Below are positions 7,323 to 15,592 of a stretch of DNA of 54,433 nt, one piece after another; positions within the stretch are counted from its first letter, which is position 1, and each line of letters begins with the position of its first letter. Below the pieces are notes generated by a model, which saw only the letters and a program-made list of their open reading frames with translations, ran no database searches and was not told where the DNA came from. Location of the stretch: positions 1 through 54,433 of the forward strand of contig UQVS01000014.1 of assembly GCA_900544615.1 (NCBI GenBank). Direction: 5' to 3'. This stretch comes from an uncultured Oscillibacter sp. (GTDB lineage Bacteria; Bacillota; Clostridia; Oscillospirales; Oscillospiraceae). The translations under genes and the position numbers were made by a program.

Positions 7323-8441
7323 CTATTTCAGAACCCGGACGCAGCCCTCGATCAGACTCAGGGACACGGTATCGCCCACGCTGAAACGCTCCGTCAGCTG
7401 GGGGTTGTAGACCTCCACGATGATGGGCTGCTCACCAAGCATGACCTCGTACTCAATTTTGGCACCGTAATAGGTGGCGCGGGAAACGGTGCCGGGGAGC
7501 TGCCCCGCATCTCTGGTGAGGACAAAGGACTCAGGACGCACCGTCAGGCAGCAGGCGCCGCCCTCCGCCACGCCGTCCATCTTGCCGGGCGCAGGGATGG
7601 AGAAGGTCTTGCCGTTGACTTCCACCAGCGCAGCCTGCCCGTCGCGGCCCTTGAAGATGCCGTCGATGAAGTTGGCCTTGCCGATGAAGTTCGCCACAAA
7701 ACGGCTGGCGGGCTGCTCGTAGATCTCCTGTGGCGTACCCTGCTGGCAGATAACGCCGTCCTTCATGATGATGACCTTATCGGAGATCGCCATGGCTTCG
7801 GACTGGTCGTGGGTGACATACAGGGAAGTGATGCCCAGACGCTGCTGGAGCGCCCGCAATTCATCCCGCATACTCTCCCGGAGCTTGGCGTCCAGATTGG
7901 ACAGCGGCTCGTCAAACAGCAGCACGGAAGGCTCAATCACCACGGCGCGGGCCAGCGCCACGCGCTGTTGCTGGCCGCCGGAGAGCTGATTGGGGAACCG
8001 CTTTTCCATTCCCTTGAGCTGCATCAGCTCCACCACGTTGTTGGTGCGCTGGATGATCTCATCCTGCGGCAGCTTGGCTACCCGCAGGCCGTAGGCAATA
8101 TTTTCCCAGATATTCAGGTGGGGGAAAAGGGCGTAGGACTGGAACACCATGGAAATGCCCCGCTTGTTGGGGGGAATTTTGGCAACGTCTCGTTCGCCGA
8201 TAAACACATTGCCGCTGGTGGGATACTCAAAGCCGGAGATCATCCGCAGGGTGGTGGTTTTGCCGCAGCCGGAGGGGCCCAGCAGCGTCACCATCTCACC
8301 GTCCTTGATTTCCAGATTGATGTGGTCAACAGCCACGAAATCCTTGCCGGTATCAGGCTGCTGGAAGATTTTCGTTACGTCCTTCAGGACCACGCCGGAG
8401 CTTTTCTTGCTGAAGTCCAGCTTATCATTTTCATGGCTCAT
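7323..8441 (-). CDS. ABC transporter ATPase, FbpC/AfuC-type
   Basis: The 372-residue ATPase energises the permease encoded next to it. It has Walker A GPSGCGKTTT near residue 57, ABC signature LSGGQQQRVALARA, Walker B VLLFDEPLSN, and the switch histidine in YVTHDQSEAM. A C-terminal TOBE-like regulatory domain follows from about residue 285. This architecture belongs to the spermidine/iron/sugar-phosphate/phosphonate importers (PotA/FbpC/AfuC/PhnT). Its start overlaps the permease stop by 4 bases. The iron label often given to this family is not supported by the neighbours, which are a phosphatase-type enzyme and LacI regulators. Confidence 0.93.
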   Translation of the reverse strand: MSHENDKLDFSKKSSGVVLKDVTKIFQQPDTGKDFVAVDHINLEIKDGEMVTLLGPSGCGKTTTLRMISGFEYPTSGNVFIGERDVAKIPPNKRGISMVFQSYALFPHLNIWENIAYGLRVAKLPQDEIIQRTNNVVELMQLKGMEKRFPNQLSGGQQQRVALARAVVIEPSVLLFDEPLSNLDAKLRESMRDELRALQQRLGITSLYVTHDQSEAMAISDKVIIMKDGVICQQGTPQEIYEQPASRFVANFIGKANFIDGIFKGRDGQAALVEVNGKTFSIPAPGKMDGVAEGGACCLTVRPESFVLTRDAGQLPGTVSRATYYGAKIEYEVMLGEQPIIVEVYNPQLTERFSVGDTVSLSLIEGCVRVLK

Positions 8442-10153
8442 TTTGATTCCTCCGTATTCGATTTAGCTTGCGGCACCTTGGAACGGGGCGCCAGCAGGAA
8501 GTTGATGACAGCGTTGAACAGGCCGATGAACACCAGCAGGATGCCTACCATCATGGTAACGAAGGCTGCTGCCTGACCGTATTTGGCCATGTCGAACAGG
8601 GAATAGATGTTGCTGGTGACCAGCTTCCACCGGGGAGAGACCAGGAAAATGACTGCGCTGACGGCGGTGATCGCCTTGGTGAAGGAGTAGACAATGCCGG
8701 AGAAGAAAGCGTTTTTCAGCATGGGCAGTGTGATGCGGCGGAAAGAGTAGCCGGTGTCAGCGCCCAGAATGGTGGAGGCCTCCTCAATGGAGTTGTCGAT
8801 CTGCAGCAGAGTCGTGGTGCCGGACTCGATGGCCACAGGCATATTACGGAATGTAAACACGATCACCAGAATAATGCCGGTGCCGGTGAGGGCCAGCGGC
8901 TTGGAGTTGAAGCCCAGAATATAGCTGATACCCAGCACGGTACCGGGAACGGCGAACATCAGAACGGAGGAAACTTCAATGAAGCGCTTGCCGTAATAAT
9001 TCCGCTTGGCGGTGATGTAGGCGATGACCATGCCCAGCAGGCCGCCGATGATGGCGGAGATCAGGCCCAGCGTCATGGAGTTCTTCAGGCTGTCCCAGCC
9101 GTATTGAAGGGCCTTGTGGTACTGATCCAGCGTCAGGGAGAAGTCTACGCCCCATGTGCGGACAAAGGAGGCGAAGATCACAGTGCCGTAGAACAGGATG
9201 ATGATGGCGGAAACGATCAGGCAGAAAGCAAACAGCGGCCACTTGATATGGGGTTCGTTGATGAGCTTTCGGGCCTGCGTGGGCTTGCCGGTAACGGTGA
9301 CGAAGCTCTTTTTATTGACCCAGTATTTATTGAGAAGATACGCGATGACCGCAGGCAGAAGCAGAAGCAGCGCCAGCACGGAGCCTTTACGCATATCGTA
9401 ACTGCCGGTGATAATGTTGTAGACTTCAATGGAGAGCGTGGTGTAATCGCCGCCGATGGTAGCCGGATTGGAGAAATCCTCCAGAGACTGGATAAACACC
9501 AGCAGCGCGCCGGAAATGATGCCGGGGAGAGACAGGGGGAATGTTACCGTCCAGAAGGTTTTCCAGCGGCCAGCGCCCATGTTGCAGGCGGCGTCCTCCA
9601 CGGATGCGTCGATGGAGGACAGAATACCGGAGAGCGTCAGGTAGGCGATGGGGAAGAAGCTCATGACCTGCACAACGATCAGGCTCTTCATGCCATACAC
9701 GCTGCTGCCGGTAATGCCCAGCAGGTTCTTGGAGATCAGCCCCTGCTTGCCGAACAGGAAGATGATGGACAGGGACAGCACAAACGGCGGGGAGAGGATG
9801 GGAAGGGTTGCCATGGTCTTGAAAAAGCCCTTTCCGGGGATATTTACGCGGGTGACTGTGTAGGCGAATACATAGCCGATGAACGTGGCGATCACGGCCA
9901 CGATCAGGCCCAGCGCCATGGTGCGGCCAAATACCTTGCCGTACCGGGGCGTTTGCAGAATGGCGATCAGATTGGCCAGAGAGAACGCGCCGGTCTCGTC
10001 TGTAAGGCTGTAGATCAGCGTTTTGGCCAGAGGATAGATGACGAACAGCAGCAAAAGCGCAAATGAAAGGATGATGGCGATCAGCAGAAGCGGCTGCTGC
10101 AGGATCATCTTCGTTTCATTGAGGCGCTTTGCGCGGGTAGTGGCATTTGCCAT
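8438..10153 (-). CDS. ABC transporter permease with two fused MetI domains (FbpB/AfuB-type)
   Basis: The 571-residue inner-membrane protein has about 12 membrane spans and two copies of the EAA cytoplasmic loop: EDAACNMGAGRWKTFW near residue 190 and EEASTILGADTGYSFRR near residue 472. It is therefore a tandem fusion of two permease halves, as in FbpB, AfuB and PhnV-like systems. The ATG follows AGGAGGAACGCTC. It lies between the solute-binding protein gene (149-bp gap with a strong stem-loop) and the ATPase gene (4-bp overlap). Confidence 0.93.
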   Translation of the reverse strand: MANATTRAKRLNETKMILQQPLLLIAIILSFALLLLFVIYPLAKTLIYSLTDETGAFSLANLIAILQTPRYGKVFGRTMALGLIVAVIATFIGYVFAYTVTRVNIPGKGFFKTMATLPILSPPFVLSLSIIFLFGKQGLISKNLLGITGSSVYGMKSLIVVQVMSFFPIAYLTLSGILSSIDASVEDAACNMGAGRWKTFWTVTFPLSLPGIISGALLVFIQSLEDFSNPATIGGDYTTLSIEVYNIITGSYDMRKGSVLALLLLLPAVIAYLLNKYWVNKKSFVTVTGKPTQARKLINEPHIKWPLFAFCLIVSAIIILFYGTVIFASFVRTWGVDFSLTLDQYHKALQYGWDSLKNSMTLGLISAIIGGLLGMVIAYITAKRNYYGKRFIEVSSVLMFAVPGTVLGISYILGFNSKPLALTGTGIILVIVFTFRNMPVAIESGTTTLLQIDNSIEEASTILGADTGYSFRRITLPMLKNAFFSGIVYSFTKAITAVSAVIFLVSPRWKLVTSNIYSLFDMAKYGQAAAFVTMMVGILLVFIGLFNAVINFLLAPRSKVPQAKSNTEESK

Positions 10154-10236
10154 GAGCGTTCCTCCTGAGTGAGAGTGTCAAAAAACGGAGACCGTTTGCA
10201 CGGCCTATGGAAAGCAGTAGGGTCTTGGAATGACAG

Positions 10237-10265
10237 GGGCCTCCTCCCTGACGGGGAGGAGGCCC
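10237..10265 (-). other. Stem-loop between binding-protein and permease genes
   Basis: GGGCCTCCTCCC (10237-10248) pairs perfectly with GGGAGGAGGCCC (10254-10265). It has no adequate U-tract in the direction of transcription. Such hairpins after solute-binding genes protect the upstream mRNA and let the binding protein outnumber the permease. A second palindrome, AAACGG-AGA-CCGTTT, lies at 10183-10197. Confidence 0.6.
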
Positions 10266-10302
10266 GTTTGCAGGAATCAGAATTCAGTTGAAACTTCCGG
10301 GA

Positions 10303-11397
10303 TTAGCCCTCAGGCTTGGTTGCGATCTTGGTCTCGAACTGCTCGCAGTACTCGCTCTTGACGCTGGCAGCCCAGACAGCGTCGTAATCAATGACGGGAA
10401 CCTGATCCAGCGTCACCAGACCGTCGGCTACGGGGGCGTCGGTGTTGGTGGGAACGCGGAAGGAGTCGTTTTCGGCGTAGCAGGACTGACCGGCCTCGGA
10501 AGTCATCCAGTCGATGAACTTCTTGGCGTTCTCCTGCTCGTCAGCCTTGCCGCCCTTGATGAGCGCCATGGCGCCGACCTCATAACCGGTGCCGTCGGTG
10601 GGGAAGCTCAGCTCGATGTGGTAGCCTTCGGGAGTCAGCTGCAAAGCGTCGTGGGAGAAGGTCAGGGCGATGGCAGCCTCACCGATGGCAACGGCGTTGG
10701 GAGCAGCGGAGCCGGATTTGGTGTACTGGCTCATGTTCTCATTCAGCTTTTCCATGTAATCCCACACCTGATCGTCGCCCTTGAGCTGGACCAGCGTGGC
10801 CAGAACAGTGTAGGCGGTGCCGGAGGTGGCGGGGTGCGCCATAATGACTTCGCCCTTGAATTCGGGCTTCAGCAGGTCATCCCAGCTGGTGGGATATTCC
10901 AGACCCTTTTCGGCGAACCAGTCGGCGTTGCAGGCGAAAGCGATGCAGCCCACATAGATGGGATTCCAGGTGCCGGTGGGATCCAGATAGGCTTCGGGGG
11001 TCTTATCCAGATTAGGGGACTGATAAGGCTCCAGCAGCCCCTTATCCACGGCGGCGATGTAGTTATCCGTGGAGCCGCCGAACATCAGCGTTGCCTGCGG
11101 GTTGTCCTTTTCGGCTTCCACGCGGGTCAGCATTTCACCGGCGGAAAGACGGACATAATTGATCTTGATGCCGGTCTCTTCTTCAAATTTGTTGAAATAG
11201 TAGATGACTTCGCTTTCAGGAAATGCGGTGTAAACGGAGAGTTCCTTACTGCCGGAGGATTCGGCAGGCTGCTCGGTCTGGGTGTCATCGGTGTTGGCGG
11301 AGGAATCGCCGGTACTGCTGCCGCCGCAGGCGGTGAGTGCCAGCAGACTGGTAGCGGCCAACAGGGCGGCAAACAGACGCTTGGTGGATTTCTTCAT
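10303..11397 (-). CDS. Extracellular solute-binding lipoprotein, AfuA/FbpA-like
   Basis: This 364-residue lipoprotein has a KK-hydrophobic signal and lipobox (LALTAC, Cys about residue 24), then an Asp/Ser/Thr/Glu-rich linker to residue 45. It captures substrate outside the membrane for the adjacent permease. The binding-protein fold is indicated by the FGGSTDNYIAAVDKGLLEPY and HPATSGTAYT segments. The latter is a Ser/Thr-rich loop suited to an oxyanion. The start is the ATG at 11397, after AAAGGAGAAACGATTT. An upstream extension is rejected because it would place 27 non-signal residues before the signal peptide. Linkage to a phosphatase-family gene and LacI regulators suggests a phosphorylated organic substrate. 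The substrate is inferred. Confidence 0.88.
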   Translation of the reverse strand: MKKSTKRLFAALLAATSLLALTACGGSSTGDSSANTDDTQTEQPAESSGSKELSVYTAFPESEVIYYFNKFEEETGIKINYVRLSAGEMLTRVEAEKDNPQATLMFGGSTDNYIAAVDKGLLEPYQSPNLDKTPEAYLDPTGTWNPIYVGCIAFACNADWFAEKGLEYPTSWDDLLKPEFKGEVIMAHPATSGTAYTVLATLVQLKGDDQVWDYMEKLNENMSQYTKSGSAAPNAVAIGEAAIALTFSHDALQLTPEGYHIELSFPTDGTGYEVGAMALIKGGKADEQENAKKFIDWMTSEAGQSCYAENDSFRVPTNTDAPVADGLVTLDQVPVIDYDAVWAASVKSEYCEQFETKIATKPEG

Positions 11398-11470
11398 AAA
11401 TCGTTTCTCCTTTTCAGCCAAATTTCTATTTCGATCCCCGCATGGGGGAGGGAAACCATGATAAAAAGCC

Positions 11471-12505
11471 TTATCCAAGACGGCACATGGCCCACACGGC
11501 GTTGTGATCGGACAGCTCTGCGCCCTGAAAACGCGCCAGAGCGGAATCGGGTCTGGCGTATGTAAAGTCCTCTCTGGCGGTGGAGATCATCCGGCTCTCC
11601 GAGGCGGAAGCCCCTTTCAGAAGGATCCAGTCCAGCCGCAGGGGGAGGAAGCTGCCGTCCGGCAGGGGCTTGCGGCGGGTAAGACGCGGTTCTTTGGGGA
11701 CGATCTCGTAACCGTCTGCGGCGCACATGGGCAGCAGAGGCTCAAATTCCCCCACGTCCTCCAGACAGCGGCGGCGAAGGGCGGGATCTGCGGCAATGGC
11801 GCCGATATCCTCCTTGGCGCGGCCATCGAACGTGTTGGTGTTCAGGTCACCGCCGAGGATCAGGGGCATATCGGGCAGCTCCCTGCGGACGGCTTCCAGA
11901 ATGGCAGCCATCTGCGCCTGGCGGCCCTCGCCATGGGTACGGTTTTCCAGATGGATGGATACAGCGCCCACCGGCTGACCGCCAACGTCCAGCTCCGCGT
12001 AGACCGCCAGCCGGCTGCCGATGCGCTTTTGACGGTCAAAGTACCAGTTGTACTGCTCCGGCAGGCGGATCACGCCTGCCCGGCGGATCGGCCAGCGGGA
12101 AAAGACTGCGTTGCCGTGGAAGCCTTTTGCATTTTCGTCGTTTACCAGTTCGATAAACTCCAAGCCCCAGGCATAGTTCAGACCAAATGCCTGCGCCAGC
12201 TCTCTGGCGGTGTTCTTGTTGCCGGAACGGGCGCAGCCGTCATCCAGCTCGTTGGCGAGGATCACATCAAAAGGCTGAATATCCGGGCAGTCCCGGAGAA
12301 ATTCCTGAATTTCCGGCAGGTTGACGCCCCGCTCCATATTGAACATCAGGACGCCCAAGGCCTTTGGAACCTGTGCGGGCGGCGCAACAAAATTGTCGGT
12401 CTCTGCCTGAGAGAACTGGGAGATCATGGCCATGACCTCTGTCTGCGGTCTGGTGTCCAGCAAAGCGCCCAGACGCTTGCGCTCTTCAAGAGGAATCCCT
12501 TGCAT
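11471..12505 (-). CDS. Endonuclease/exonuclease/phosphatase-family hydrolase
   Basis: The 344-residue protein belongs to the DNase I-like metal hydrolase superfamily, which cleaves phosphodiesters or phosphomonoesters. Visible family landmarks are MFNMERG (Asn and Glu metal site), GNAVFSRWPI, the catalytic HLENRTHGEGR, LILGGDLNTNTFDG (Asp/Asn pair) and the terminal SDHNAVWA. There is no signal peptide, so it acts in the cytoplasm. Two ATGs are possible. The one at 12505 has AAAAAGGAGCATATC before it and is preferred over 12523, which overlaps the LacI stop. In this operon a role in processing an imported organophosphate is more plausible than DNA repair. Confidence 0.85.
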   Translation of the reverse strand: MQGIPLEERKRLGALLDTRPQTEVMAMISQFSQAETDNFVAPPAQVPKALGVLMFNMERGVNLPEIQEFLRDCPDIQPFDVILANELDDGCARSGNKNTARELAQAFGLNYAWGLEFIELVNDENAKGFHGNAVFSRWPIRRAGVIRLPEQYNWYFDRQKRIGSRLAVYAELDVGGQPVGAVSIHLENRTHGEGRQAQMAAILEAVRRELPDMPLILGGDLNTNTFDGRAKEDIGAIAADPALRRRCLEDVGEFEPLLPMCAADGYEIVPKEPRLTRRKPLPDGSFLPLRLDWILLKGASASESRMISTAREDFTYARPDSALARFQGAELSDHNAVWAMCRLG

Positions 12506-12519
12506 GATATGCTCCTTTT

Positions 12520-13521
12520 TCATATTTTACGGCAGGAGGAGCGGATCATCAGCTCCGGCTGCAAGATATCTGTGGTTTGACGGCAATCTCCGCCGATTTT
12601 TTCCAGCAGCCGCTGGACAGCCAGCCGCCCTGTGCGGAATTTCTGTTGGGAAACGGAGGTCAGCGCGATATATGGCAGCCGCCCGAAGTCCGTATTGTCA
12701 AAGCCGATGATGGAAAAGTCCCGCGGGGCTTCCAGCCCCAGTTCGGCGGCGGCGTCCAGAATCTGCATGGCGGTCACATCGGAGTAGGCCAGAATGGCGT
12801 CCGGCGGTGCGGCATTGCGGAACAGCTTCAGGGTGGCTTCCCTGCACCATGGCCCCATATCAACGGTCTCTTTCTGCGCGGTATAAATGGCGGGGGTCAG
12901 GCCGTGCTGTTCCATGGCCTGACAGTACCCGGCCTGCCGCAGCGCAAGGGTGCGGGAATTTTGTCCGCCGCCTAAAAACACGATCCGCCGATGCCCCAGA
13001 CGGTACAGATACTGCACCGCGTCTCTGGTGCCGCTGGCGCTGTCGGATTCCACATAGCTGCAATCCGGGCCGTGGTTATTGCCGATGTAAACGCAGGGGG
13101 TGTCTGCCAGCAGCTCTCTGTGCCGCAGCTGGGAAGCAGGGGAATTGGCTACCAGCAAAAGGCCGTCTACCCTTTGAGAGAGCATCCTGTCCACAGCTTC
13201 CAGCTCCAGCTCCGGATCGTATTGGGAATTGATCAGGAGAACACTGAAGCCCTTTTCGGCAGCAAACGCCTCAATGACGGTAAAGAGCGCGGAAAAATAC
13301 GGGTTGCTTACATCCGGCACGATTACGCCGATGGTACGGCTCTGCTCTCCGGCCAGACTCTGGGCGGTGAGATCCGGGACGTACCGCAGCCGCAGGCAGG
13401 CATCCTTTACAGCCTGCCGGGTCTGCTGGCTGATGAGGGCGTGTCCCTTCAAAGCGCGGGAGACAGTAGAAGGGCTGACGCCGGCCTCTCTGGCCACATC
13501 CCGAATTGTTACCCGTTTCAT
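12520..13521 (-). CDS. LacI-family transcriptional regulator (operon-linked)
   Basis: The 333-residue repressor has the N-terminal helix-turn-helix and hinge (TIRDVAREAGVSPSTVSRAL, residues 4-23), then a periplasmic-binding-protein-like effector domain (IGVIVPDVSNPYF, GFDNTDFGRLPYIALTSV). It is the first gene of the minus-strand transport operon and its stop lies 14 bases before the hydrolase start, so it probably controls its own operon. ATG 13521 follows ATCGGAGTGGTACAT. The frame is open far upstream across the divergent gene, but that extension has no family similarity. Its effector is unknown. Confidence 0.93.
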   Translation of the reverse strand: MKRVTIRDVAREAGVSPSTVSRALKGHALISQQTRQAVKDACLRLRYVPDLTAQSLAGEQSRTIGVIVPDVSNPYFSALFTVIEAFAAEKGFSVLLINSQYDPELELEAVDRMLSQRVDGLLLVANSPASQLRHRELLADTPCVYIGNNHGPDCSYVESDSASGTRDAVQYLYRLGHRRIVFLGGGQNSRTLALRQAGYCQAMEQHGLTPAIYTAQKETVDMGPWCREATLKLFRNAAPPDAILAYSDVTAMQILDAAAELGLEAPRDFSIIGFDNTDFGRLPYIALTSVSQQKFRTGRLAVQRLLEKIGGDCRQTTDILQPELMIRSSCRKI

Positions 13522-13591
13522 ATGTACCACTCCGATGCACGGCTGCCGTAAAGAAGAACGGCTGTTGCACAAATCACTGCAACCGTTTTCT

Positions 13592-13607
13592 CTGTTAAGC
13601 TTAACAG
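13592..13607. promoter_or_regulatory. Perfect 16-bp palindrome, likely LacI-type operator
   Basis: CTGTTAAGCTTAACAG is a perfect palindrome about 70 bases upstream of the first lacI-type gene. It overlaps its probable promoter region: TTGACG on the minus strand at about 13620-13625. Next to it lies TGCAACCGTTTTC (13578-13590), which resembles TGCAAACGTTTTC upstream of the divergent regulator. Confidence 0.6.
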
Positions 13608-13702
13608 TTTTTGTATAAACCGTCAAGAAGAGCTGAGTGTTTTCTACAGAATCATTGAAATTCAAGAAAAAATTTTGTGCGTTTAGACGAACGCGAAACA
13701 AC

Positions 13703-13731
13703 TTGTCATTCCCTTGTAAATATATTATGAT
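13703..13731 (+). promoter_or_regulatory. Promoter of the divergent LacI-type gene
   Basis: TTGTCA (13703-13708) and TATGAT (13726-13731) are 17 bases apart. The operator-like TGCAAACGTTTTC lies in the transcribed leader at 13793-13805, where a bound regulator would act as a roadblock. Confidence 0.6.
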
Positions 13732-13818
13732 GGAAAAAACGAGAGTGTACAGAGATGTACTTGAGACATTTTTCTGGAAAATCCGCAAAAGGTGCAAACG
13801 TTTTCTATGGGGGTGTTT

Positions 13819-14850
13819 TTGCTGAAACCGATTACGATCAAGGAAATTGCCCGTATGGCAAACGTCTCCTGCGCCACGGTATCCCGCACCCTCAACGGCG
13901 GCCCCGGCGTCAGTCAGGAACTGCGGGGGCGGATTTTTCAGCTTTGCCGGCAGCACGGGTATCGGAAAAATCTGGTAGCCAGAAGGCTCAGCGCTTCCCA
14001 CTCCGGCCTGATCGGCTGTATTCTTTCGGATATGAACAACCCGCTTTTTGCGGAATTTGCGTTGGCGCTGGAGAAGGCGGCGCACTGTTTGGGCTTGCAG
14101 GTCATGTTCTGCCAGAGTCAGGTAGAAAACCCCAATTTTTCCCGGACGCTGGAGCTTCTCATTGGCCACAGGGTGGATGGGGTGATTCTTGCAAGTTCCT
14201 CCCGTCAGGTGCAGGCAGCCGTTCGGCCCTACGCAGATCAGATCCCAATCGTCATTCAGGGGACGCTGTCGCCGGATGTGACGGGGATTCCCGCCGTCAG
14301 TGTGGACTGTGCGAAAGCGGGGCGGGAAGTGGCCCGGTATTTTTACCAACTGGGACATCGGCGGGCTGCTTTCCTCGGCCTGCGGGAAAATAACAGCGCC
14401 ATGTGTCAGCGTTACCGCGGATTTTCGGAAATGGCGGCAGAGCTGGGCATATCTGTCCGGGTGGTAGTGAACCCGGAGCAGCGATCCACGACCAATGTGG
14501 GCTATCAGCTGGGGCGGTGCCTCCTGTTTGACGACATGAGGGAGACGGCTATCTTTGCAGGCTCTGACAATGTGGCGCTGGGATTCTTGGCAGCTGCAAG
14601 GGAATTCTGCGTCTCTGTGCCGGAGGAGGTCTCGCTGGTGGGCTTTGACAATATCAGCCATGCCGCCATGCACCATGTCCGGCTGACTACGTTTGATCCC
14701 GGAAATCAGGTTCTGGCAGAGCAATCCCTGCAACGGCTTCTGCGGTGTCTGGAACCCGGCGGCGACGGGCAGGAAACGCTGCTGATCCCGCCGGTTTTTG
14801 TGGAGCGGAATACCTGTGCGCCGCCAGCCCGGACACGGCAGGAAGCCTGA
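13819..14850 (+). CDS. Second LacI-family transcriptional regulator
   Basis: This protein of about 343 residues has a canonical LacI helix-turn-helix (ITIKEIARMANVSCATVSRTL) followed by the effector-binding fold (IGCILSDMNNPLFAEFA, LVGFDNISHAAMHHVRLTTF). The start is uncertain: GTG 13792, ATG 13807 and TTG 13819 are all in frame. TTG 13819 is chosen because it gives the usual short N-terminus (MLKPITIKEIA), is preceded by GGGGGTG, and leaves the operator-like site 13793-13805 untranslated. It is divergent from the transport operon and its own LacI regulator. It may respond to the same or a related sugar compound. No target is obvious other than itself. Confidence 0.9.
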   Translation: MLKPITIKEIARMANVSCATVSRTLNGGPGVSQELRGRIFQLCRQHGYRKNLVARRLSASHSGLIGCILSDMNNPLFAEFALALEKAAHCLGLQVMFCQSQVENPNFSRTLELLIGHRVDGVILASSSRQVQAAVRPYADQIPIVIQGTLSPDVTGIPAVSVDCAKAGREVARYFYQLGHRRAAFLGLRENNSAMCQRYRGFSEMAAELGISVRVVVNPEQRSTTNVGYQLGRCLLFDDMRETAIFAGSDNVALGFLAAAREFCVSVPEEVSLVGFDNISHAAMHHVRLTTFDPGNQVLAEQSLQRLLRCLEPGGDGQETLLIPPVFVERNTCAPPARTRQEA

Positions 14851-14945
14851 AAACAGGGGGGGCAAAGCATCCCTGCGGATTGGGGGACAGGAACCTGCAT
14901 TACCTCGTTGAATTGCAAATACTGTAAAGTGTATACCCATTACAA

Positions 14946-14958
14946 TATAAACGGTTTA
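14946..14958. promoter_or_regulatory. LacI-type operator-like palindrome
   Basis: ATAAACGGTTTAT is near-palindromic around a CG centre, the usual form of LacI-family operators. It follows the second lacI-type gene and precedes no plus-strand gene, so its target is unclear. The flanking 14851-15032 has no gene. Confidence 0.35.
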
Positions 14959-15032
14959 TCCTGCGATGCGGCCGCAGGCGGAAACGATCTGTCAGGCGGC
15001 AAACCGCTTTCTGCGGGCTGACTGAGAGACAG

Positions 15033-15067
15033 CAACGCCCCATCTGCTTTTAGCAGATGGGGCGTTG
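15033..15067. terminator. Perfect 15-bp stem-loop at the end of the XRE gene
   Basis: CAACGCCCCATCTGC (15033-15047) and its exact complement (15053-15067) flank a TTTTA loop, 14 bases beyond the XRE gene stop. A clear U-tract is missing on both strands. It is probably a transcript end for one or both converging units. Confidence 0.6.
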
Positions 15068-15080
15068 TGCGGTTGAGGAT

Positions 15081-15530
15081 TCACTTTTTGGCGGCCTTGG
15101 CCAGCAAAGCCAGTCCCTCCGGGGATTTCAGCACCTCCAGTACGGTCTCCCGCACCAGCGCCTTGAAGGAGTCGCTTTTCAGCAGGGCGCTGAAAACGGC
15201 GCCGTCACTCTTGCTGTCTCCGGACTGCGCCACCACAGCTGCCGTGGCCTTGCGGACAGCTTTGGGCAGCACCACGGGATCTTCCGCAGGGACGGCTCCG
15301 CTGAGCCAGTTATCCATGCTGGTGGGATCGTCTGTCTCACCGCGGAGATAGGCGATGGACACGCCGAAAGCACTGGCCAGCTTTTGCTGCTGCTCCTGCG
15401 TGGGGGTCTGACGGCCGGTTTCAAATTTTTCAATGGACAAACGGGGCAGGCCCAGCGCCGCTGCCAGCGCAGGGCGGCTCATGGCCTTCTTTGTCCGCAG
15501 TTCTTCAATCCGCTGTGCCATAGTAACCAT
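15081..15530 (-). CDS. XRE-family helix-turn-helix protein
   Basis: The 149-residue protein has an N-terminal Cro/C1-type helix-turn-helix: RIEELRTKKAMSRPALAAAL, LSIEKFETGRQTP, LASAFGVSIAYLRGE. It occupies about residues 7-66. The C-terminal part is helical, Ala/Lys-rich and unfamiliar (SALLKSDSFKALVRETVLEVL). The ATG at 15530 follows AAGGAGGAAATTCC. It lies 62 bases downstream of nrdG on the same strand and may be carried on that transcript. Its target is unknown. Confidence 0.85.
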   Translation of the reverse strand: MVTMAQRIEELRTKKAMSRPALAAALGLPRLSIEKFETGRQTPTQEQQQKLASAFGVSIAYLRGETDDPTSMDNWLSGAVPAEDPVVLPKAVRKATAAVVAQSGDSKSDGAVFSALLKSDSFKALVRETVLEVLKSPEGLALLAKAAKK

Positions 15531-15592
15531 GGAATTTCCTCCTTATGCAGTAAAAGGCGTTTGCTTTGGATTCAACTGGGGTGGCTGTGATG

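Noticed and set aside
8468..10066. 532-codon frame opposite the ABC permease
   Set aside because: Its composition (Gln/His/Gly/Asp-rich) is typical of an antisense frame to a hydrophobic protein. The permease frame has clear EAA motifs.
10303..11397. Ferric iron-binding protein
   Set aside because: The family similarity alone suggests it, but the operon partners (phosphatase-fold hydrolase, LacI repressor) and the lack of iron-related genes favour a phosphorylated organic substrate.
13522..14940. N-terminal extension of the first LacI gene to 14940
   Set aside because: It would run through the divergent LacI gene and its promoter. The helix-turn-helix begins just after ATG 13521, which has a ribosome site.
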